A model generated the notes under the pieces. It saw only the letters and a program-made list of their open reading frames with translations, made no database searches and was not told the DNA's origin. This document shows positions 63,101-64,000 of a stretch of DNA of 64,000 bases, piece after piece. The translations under genes were made by a program, and so were the position numbers. The DNA is taken from the NCBI GenBank assembly GCA_037954325.1, contig JBBMNZ010000014.1:11878956-11942955 (forward strand). The letters are read 5' to 3'. This DNA is from Fistularia commersonii. Its lineage: Eukaryota; Chordata; Actinopteri; Syngnathiformes; Fistulariidae. Positions within the stretch are counted from its first letter, which is position 1; each line of letters starts with the position of its first letter.

Positions 63101-63255
63101 AAAGGGCTGTTTTCATTAAATGTACTGACCAGACGTCCACTTTTACCACAGAGGCTGGCATACTTCAACCAAGTCCTCATGTCCTCGTGGGGGCTGATCA
63201 CCAGTGATCTGACCATCAGAATCCTTTGCCAGTCCTCTACAATTCGCTGACAACC
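39096..63255 (-). CDS. mtor: Serine/threonine kinase mTOR, 3' portion of the gene (24 coding exons)
   Basis: mTOR is the PI3K-related protein kinase at the core of TORC1 and TORC2. It phosphorylates targets such as S6 kinase, 4E-BP and Akt to couple growth to nutrients and hormones, acting on lysosomal membranes and in the cytoplasm. Twenty-four exons (63130-63255 down to 39096-39111) join with GT-AG borders and consistent phases into 908 codons matching human residues 1625-2549. In order they carry the FAT C-terminal part, FRB (near 2015-2114), kinase domain with K2187, D2338, N2343 and D2357 equivalents, the T2446/S2448 and S2481 region, and FATC. Identity to human is high throughout. The 5' half is outside the window. 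If exon numbering follows human, these are exons 35-58. Introns run from about 170 bp to 2.6 kb and hold SINEs, LINE scraps and a foldback element; the rest is AT-rich with no nested gene seen (ANGPTL7, nested in human MTOR, is not here). Confidence 0.98.
39408..39513 (-). CDS. mtor: mtor coding exon 23 of window (FATC)
   Basis: Encodes GRDFSHDETLGVPTQVELLI and KQATSHENLCQCYIG plus TG of a Trp codon. It includes most of FATC, with the two Cys that form the redox-sensitive disulfide in the isolated domain. Acceptor TGTAG, donor GTCAGT. D to E and D to G relative to human in HDETLGV. Confidence 0.97.
40465..40482. repeat. Target-site duplication, left copy
   Basis: CTAAGTTTATTCCGAATA, repeated with one change at 40593-40610 (CTAACTTTATTCCGAATA). 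The pair flanks the short RTE remnant. Confidence 0.85.
40483..40592 (-). mobile_element. Severely 5'-truncated RTE LINE in mtor intron
   Basis: Minus-strand sequence of 110 bp that ends CCCCTGAAGGGAAAAGCCAAAAG then AAGAAGAAG, the same 3' end as the element at 2199-5885. It is flanked by an 18-bp target-site duplication (40465-40482 and 40593-40610). It lies in the intron between mtor exons 22 and 23 of this window, same strand as the gene. Confidence 0.88.
40926..41056 (-). mobile_element. tRNA-derived SINE, family A, internally deleted
   Basis: On the minus strand: GGGGCGTCGTGGCACAGGGCGTAGAGCAATCGTCCC (box A region), CGGATTCCATTCC (degraded box B), then directly the tail GGAATTTCCCACAAGGGATTAATGAAGTAT. 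The body between head and tail is deleted. Located in the intron between window exons 22 and 23. Confidence 0.8.
41155..41335 (-). mobile_element. LINE 3' tail in mtor intron
   Basis: The minus strand ends CTACTTGCCCCTCGGGTACAAATAAAATTTTTCC, resembling the CCCC..GGGG-ACAAATAAAGT tail of L2/CR1-type elements in this window, preceded by an AT-rich untranslated region. No coding part remains. Confidence 0.5.
41366..41446 (-). CDS. mtor: mtor coding exon 22 of window
   Basis: Encodes IGDGLVQPEALNKKAIQIIN and RVRDKLT, linking the kinase C-lobe to FATC. K to Q in LVQPEA is the change from human. Acceptor TTAG, donor GTAAGA. A LINE 3' tail begins within about 35 bp downstream of its donor. Confidence 0.97.
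41688..41768 (-). CDS. mtor: mtor coding exon 21 of window (S2481 region)
   Basis: Encodes EALEGIDLGETTHKKAGTTV and PESIHSF (human EILDGVELGEPAHKKTG). The Ser after H in SIHS is the S2481 autophosphorylation site. It is the most diverged coding exon in the window but length-identical to human. Acceptor GGCAG, donor GTGAGT. Confidence 0.96.
41842..41907 (-). CDS. mtor: mtor coding exon 20 of window (S2448 phospho-region)
   Basis: Encodes TNTKGNKRSRTRTDSYTAGQ then SV. RSRTRTDSY retains the T2446 and S2448 equivalents phosphorylated by S6 kinase or Akt in mammals. S2450 is Thr here. Acceptor GACAG, donor GTGAGT. Confidence 0.97.
42516..42731. repeat. Two-copy tandem duplication, about 108-bp unit
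   Basis: A unit starting TCTCATTACGG at 42516 recurs from 42624 (TCTCATTATGG). Shared blocks are GGAAAAACTAGTAATAA, GCACCAT-AGGTAAATTCATG and a CATCT-x-x-CATCT end. The copies have diverged by base changes with few or no gaps. Located in the mtor intron between window exons 19 and 20. Confidence 0.8.
43175..43290. repeat. Two-copy tandem duplication, about 65-bp unit
   Basis: GATGCACTGCATTAAACACT at 43175 is repeated at 43240 (GATGCACTGCATTAAATATT), followed in both by AT-TACTCTGGACCAATC-type sequence. Same mtor intron as the 108-bp duplication but unrelated in sequence. Confidence 0.8.
43772..43990 (-). mobile_element. RTE LINE 3' fragment in mtor intron
   Basis: On the minus strand: CATGTACAGAGGAGAGATAG..TATATTGGTAGACGG, then GAGTTGGAACTACCAGGCAAGAGGCC, then GGGTTAGATGGAGGCAGATGATTTGCTGTGG. 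Translated, the pieces give HVQRRDREYIGRRLLELELP and the FAVVS remnant of the C-terminal block. Same family as the elements at 1-595 and 2199-5885. Confidence 0.8.
44284..44419 (-). CDS. mtor: mtor coding exon 19 of window (kinase C-lobe)
   Basis: Encodes VTGLDGNYRITCHTVMEVLR through LLNWRLMD plus one base (human 2389-2433). K to R in REHRDSV is the change seen. Acceptor TGCAG, donor GTAAGC. Confidence 0.98.
45081..45155 (-). CDS. mtor: mtor coding exon 18 of window (activation loop)
   Basis: Encodes 25 residues: VAMTREKFPEKIPFRLTRML and TNAME (human 2364-2388), unchanged from human as far as I can tell. The acceptor is AACAG. The donor GAG|GTTCCC is the weakest in the gene: only GT and the preceding AG match consensus. 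Confidence 0.97.
45234..45306 (-). CDS. mtor: mtor coding exon 17 of window (catalytic loop and DFG)
   Basis: Completes the Arg and encodes HPSNLMLDRLSGKILHIDFG and DCFE. It includes the H2340 and N2343 equivalents and the metal-binding D2357 of the DFG motif. Acceptor TTCAG, donor GTGAAC. Confidence 0.98.
45387..45469 (-). CDS. mtor: mtor coding exon 16 of window (catalytic loop)
   Basis: Encodes VWFDRRTNYTRSLAVMSMVG followed by YILGLGD and AG of an Arg codon. The Asp of GLGD is the D2338 equivalent, the catalytic base. Acceptor AAAG, donor GTGAGT. Confidence 0.98.
45832..45954 (-). CDS. mtor: mtor coding exon 15 of window (kinase domain)
   Basis: Encodes 41 residues from MAPDYDHLTLMEKVEVFEHA to LKSPSSE (human 2271-2311). 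Acceptor TGTCAG, donor GTGAGG, phase 0 at both ends. Confidence 0.98.
46985..47240 (+). mobile_element. LINE 3' tail in mtor intron
   Basis: A T-rich untranslated region ends CACAACAATTTCCTTCGGGATAAATAAAGTTGTTCTTATTCTTATTCTTA. The AATTTCC..GGGAT-AATAAAGT block matches the LINE 3' end at 16945-16975, and the TTCTTA triplication resembles the short terminal repeats of L2/CR1-group LINEs. No coding part is left. Confidence 0.6.
48460..48607 (-). CDS. mtor: mtor coding exon 14 of window (kinase domain, mLST8-binding region)
   Basis: Encodes IQRYAVIPLSTNSGLIGWVP through NIEHRIMLR. The adjoining residues (human about 2258-2296) are the insertion that carries mLST8 on the C-lobe. No change from human was noticed in this exon. 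Acceptor CTCAG, donor GTAAGA. Confidence 0.98.
48720..48855 (-). CDS. mtor: mtor coding exon 13 of window (kinase domain, ATP-binding Lys)
   Basis: Encodes GSNGHEFMFLLKGHEDLRQD and on to NDPASLRKNL. The Lys of FLLKG is the K2187 equivalent that contacts ATP phosphates. V to M and T to A are the visible changes from human. Acceptor TGCAG, donor GTAGAC (sub-optimal). Confidence 0.98.
50258..50494 (-). mobile_element. tRNA-derived SINE, family A
   Basis: On the minus strand: GGGGGCAGCATGGTGCAGGGGGTAGTGCTATC (box A region), GGTTAGAGTCCCGG (degraded box B), CCTAGTGTGTCGAAGTATTG, ACTGAACCCCTAGCTGCTCC, and the tail GTTCCCGCCAGGGATTAATACAATAAAGT with an A-rich end. Same layout as the copy at 26480-26720. 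In the intron between window exons 12 and 13. Confidence 0.83.
50750..50924 (-). CDS. mtor: mtor coding exon 12 of window (kinase domain, N-lobe start)
   Basis: Encodes LTSLELQYVSPKLLMCRDLE through SKQRPRKLTIM and the first base of a Gly codon (human 2118-2175). PNQPIIRIQSIAPSLQVI is unchanged from human. Acceptor CACAG, donor GTAAGA. Confidence 0.98.
51870..52500. mobile_element. Foldback element with about 130-bp inverted arms (possibly Penelope-like)
   Basis: The left arm (51870 to about 52000) and right arm (about 52370-52500) are near reverse complements. Both contain GGTCATTAGAACTGAAGAAG and, read outward, GTGGC-ACTGG and AAATCTT ends. About 370 bp separate the arms with no recognised protein. 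Sequences of the form GAAGAAGCCTCT-GGATGAGAGG-GAAACGTCTT occur widely in fish and, as I recall, are linked to Penelope-like retroelement terminal repeats. That assignment is tentative; a foldback DNA element is the alternative. In the mtor intron between window exons 11 and 12. Confidence 0.6.
52736..52749 (+). promoter_or_regulatory. CTCF-like motif in mtor intron
   Basis: CCAGTAGGTGGCGC matches the vertebrate CTCF core. It sits about 235 bp from the right arm of the foldback element. Motif match only. Confidence 0.4.
53084..53218 (-). CDS. mtor: mtor coding exon 11 of window (FRB domain, second part)
   Basis: Encodes 45 residues from AYGRDLMEAQDWCRKYMRSG to SKQLPQ (human 2073-2117). LTQAWDLYYHVF keeps the W2101, D2102, Y2105 and F2108 equivalents that form the rapamycin pocket, so the domain should bind the FKBP-rapamycin complex. 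Acceptor CCCAG, donor GTGAGA. Confidence 0.98.
53818..54000 (-). CDS. mtor: mtor coding exon 10 of window (FRB domain, first part)
   Basis: Encodes 61 residues from VSEELIRVAILWHEMWHEGL to KETSFNQ (human 2012-2072). The Ser of EEASRLYF is the equivalent of S2035, and the following Phe that of F2039, both contacts for the FKBP-rapamycin complex. A single change (E to A in KGMFAVLEP) is seen. Acceptor TTCAG, donor GTGTGT. Confidence 0.98.
54776..54898 (-). CDS. mtor: mtor coding exon 9 of window (end of FAT)
   Basis: Encodes 41 residues from ALIYPLTVASKSTTTARHNA to LVQQAIM (human 1971-2011), closing the FAT domain. Acceptor CTCCAG, donor GTATAG. Relative to human, HSNT is HCNT and QQAMM is QQAIM. 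Confidence 0.97.
55020..55118 (-). CDS. mtor: mtor coding exon 8 of window (FAT domain)
   Basis: Encodes 33 residues from VIPQLIARIDTPRALVGRLI to RYHPQ (human 1938-1970), phase 0 at both ends. Acceptor TGCAG, donor GTGAGT. One change from human: P to A in TPRALV. Confidence 0.97.
55304..55400 (-). CDS. mtor: mtor coding exon 7 of window (FAT domain)
   Basis: Completes the Arg codon and encodes VLTLWFDYGHWPEVNEALVE to IQIDTWLQ (to human 1937). Acceptor CTTAG, donor GTAATA. Confidence 0.96.
55555..55655 (-). CDS. mtor: mtor coding exon 6 of window (FAT domain)
   Basis: Starts DLSKTLLLYTVPAVQGFFRS and ends GNNLQDTL plus AG of an Arg codon. Acceptor CCATAG, donor GTGAGG. Matches human from residue 1872. 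Confidence 0.96.
56032..56229 (-). CDS. mtor: mtor coding exon 5 of window (FAT domain with shortened linker)
   Basis: Encodes 66 residues: AWHAWAVMNFEAVLHYKHQN, a basic RDEKKKLRHASG segment, then a Ser/Asp-rich linker (SANSEASNSDSEVDSTDHSP) and QKKVNE. The human counterpart is 83 residues because it carries an extra Thr/Ala-rich run here. The shorter form removes about 17 residues and keeps the frame. Acceptor GGCAG, donor GTAAGC. Confidence 0.96.
56748..56865 (-). CDS. mtor: mtor coding exon 4 of window (FAT domain)
   Basis: Encodes CFLKLGEWQLSLQGINESTI through HDRNWYK (to human 1788). The acceptor is TGAAG and the donor GTCAGT. Against human, YYSAATEHDRSW becomes YYSHSTEHDRNW. Phase 2 enters and phase 0 leaves. 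Confidence 0.96.
58121..58142. repeat. AT dinucleotide microsatellite
   Basis: Eleven AT units without interruption, in the mtor intron between window exons 3 and 4. Confidence 0.95.
59454..59569 (-). CDS. mtor: mtor coding exon 3 of window (FAT domain)
   Basis: Starts IDAFQHMQQFVQGMQQQAQH and ends KLMA plus two bases of an Arg codon. The acceptor is CCTCAG; the donor GTCTGA is a weak match to consensus. The final codon is completed by the next exon (AG|A), restoring LMARCFLKLG as in human. Confidence 0.96.
60185..60432 (+). mobile_element. tRNA-derived SINE, family C
   Basis: The head GGCAGCTGTGGCTCCATTGGTAGAGCAG is box A-like, followed by TCTTCCAACCAGAAGGCT. Box B is eroded. The body carries TCCTTGGACAAGACACTGAACCCCA, CACCTTGCATGGCAGC and a tail GAAGCGCCTTGAAGCCACAAGG..GCGCTATATAAG. 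This is a widespread fish SINE structure, distinct from families A and B. In the mtor intron between window exons 2 and 3. Confidence 0.82.
61830..61961 (-). CDS. mtor: mtor coding exon 2 of window (FAT domain)
   Basis: Encodes 44 residues starting ALAHKTLVLLLGVDPSKQLD and ending MWKSTRK (human 1667-1710). Borders are CCACAG and GTAAGA, phase 0 at both ends. It forms part of the tetratricopeptide-like helical repeats that wrap the kinase domain. Confidence 0.97.
63130..63255 (-). CDS. mtor: mtor coding exon 1 of window (FAT domain)
   Basis: Encodes 42 residues from GCQRIVEDWQRILMVRSLVI to CGKSGRL, matching human 1625-1666 inside the helical FAT domain. The acceptor is CCACAG and the donor GTCAGT; both phases are 0. 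The conservative changes K to R and V to I relative to human are visible. Confidence 0.96.
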
Positions 63256-64000
63256 CTGTGGAAAAACACAGTAACATAAAAGGAGGGATAGATGAATTAC
63301 CCCTTTGTTACTCCCTTCATGAGAAGCACCTACTTGTTCCATTAAAGAGAATGAACATATGAGCAAGCCATACATTTAAAACCCTGGAGGCTACTATTAC
63401 AACCAGTGGTCTATGTCTTCAACAACCTCACACGTGAGTGCAGATTCACGTGCCAGAAAAACCCATACACATGTCTACACATGGATATTTTGAAGAACAA
63501 ATCCTTGACAACATCTATTAAACCTTCTTTTAACCCCAGTCTCAATCTAATCACTATGATAAACATGGTGTCGAAAGGCAGTTGACACTGACAACTGAGA
63601 ATCCAGATAATGAAAAAAATCTTCTCAGTGGAATTTCAACTGAATTTAGACAAAGAATACAAACAGACTAGGTAAAGCAATTCAGATGTAAGTTGATTAT
63701 AATTATACATACTGCAACAAGAAAGAGCCATGTTAGGTTGCATAGTAAAAAGGCTCTTTGTGTATTTCAATGACTTAATAGTTGAAAGCCTTTTTCCATG
63801 AGGCATTGACCTTTTATTTCACAGCCCGTCTTACTCTGCTCCATACTATATCTAGGAAAAAAACAGCAAAAGTTCTTGTAAAACCTGTATGCACAACTTG
63901 AAATGTTAAAACTCACATTTCACAAAGTTGAGTCCACAATAGTTTGTTCTGGTCTAAATAACAAAAAAACAAAACAAAACAAAACAAAACAAACCTGGCA
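63256..64000. other. mtor intron upstream of first exon in window
   Basis: AT-rich intronic sequence ending in an AAAAC pentanucleotide run. The last ten bases, AAACCTGGCA, would read TGCCAG|GTTT on the minus strand and could be the donor border of the preceding exon, but only six exon bases would be inside the window. Confidence 0.5.
63966..63993. repeat. AAAAC pentanucleotide repeat
   Basis: Five uninterrupted units of AAAAC followed by AAA at the right window edge. Confidence 0.9.

Noticed and set aside
39307..63375. ORFs on the plus strand opposite mtor exons (for example 41695-41976, 48674-48919, 50673-50909)
   Set aside because: They are antisense shadows of conserved mtor exons; the minus strand gives the known protein with correct splice phases.
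39096..64000. A nested gene such as ANGPTL7 in an mtor intron
   Set aside because: Human MTOR hosts ANGPTL7 in an upstream intron, but no fibrinogen-like or coiled-coil coding sequence appears in the introns covered here.

Overview
The window reads as vertebrate nuclear DNA, most probably from a ray-finned (teleost-type) fish. It holds one recognisable host gene with GT-AG introns, surrounded by an AT-rich, repeat-laden background. The repeat types (an RTE-like LINE, L2/CR1-like LINE tails, hAT and Tc1/mariner derivatives, tRNA-derived SINEs) are typical of fish genomes. No bacterial-style operon, CRISPR array, rRNA gene or intact tRNA gene is visible. The species cannot be named from the sequence. 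Comparisons with human mTOR rest on knowledge of that protein, not on an alignment that was run. The right part (39096-63255, minus strand) is the 3' portion of mtor, the kinase of TORC1 and TORC2. I reconstructed 24 coding exons with consistent phases and GT-AG borders. They encode 908 residues matching human positions 1625-2549: the C-terminal part of the FAT domain, the FRB (rapamycin-binding) domain, the PI3K-like kinase domain, the regulatory segment and the FATC tail. The 5' part of the gene lies beyond the right edge. Catalytic Lys, the Asp/Asn of the catalytic loop, the DFG Asp, the FRB contact residues and the T2446/S2448/S2481 phospho-sites are all present. The main difference from human is a linker about 17 residues shorter. 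The introns hold an RTE remnant with a clear target-site duplication, another RTE 3' fragment, LINE tails, three tRNA-SINEs, a foldback (possibly Penelope-like) element, two local tandem duplications and a CTCF-like motif. The left part (1-39095) has no host gene I can recognise. It is a graveyard of mobile elements: an RTE 3' fragment (1-595); a decayed RTE LINE bounded by a 19-bp target-site duplication (2199-5885) and itself interrupted by a hAT transposon (2807-3982); two hAT derivatives with 8-bp duplications (8106-8581 and 9363-10110); an L2/CR1-like LINE 3' end (16076-16980); a second LINE fragment (17000-18430); a reversed LINE (22465-24330); a Tc1/mariner-type MITE (28496-28760); and several SINEs. 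Between them lie stretches with no recognisable content, including CpG-rich patches near 20.4 kb and 34.3 kb. I found no convincing new biological system. The points most worth a second look are the nested insertion history at 2.2-5.9 kb, the BED-to-C-terminus hAT deletion derivative, the foldback element with hammerhead-like arms, the SINE/LINE shared 3' tails, and the terminal exon structure of mtor.
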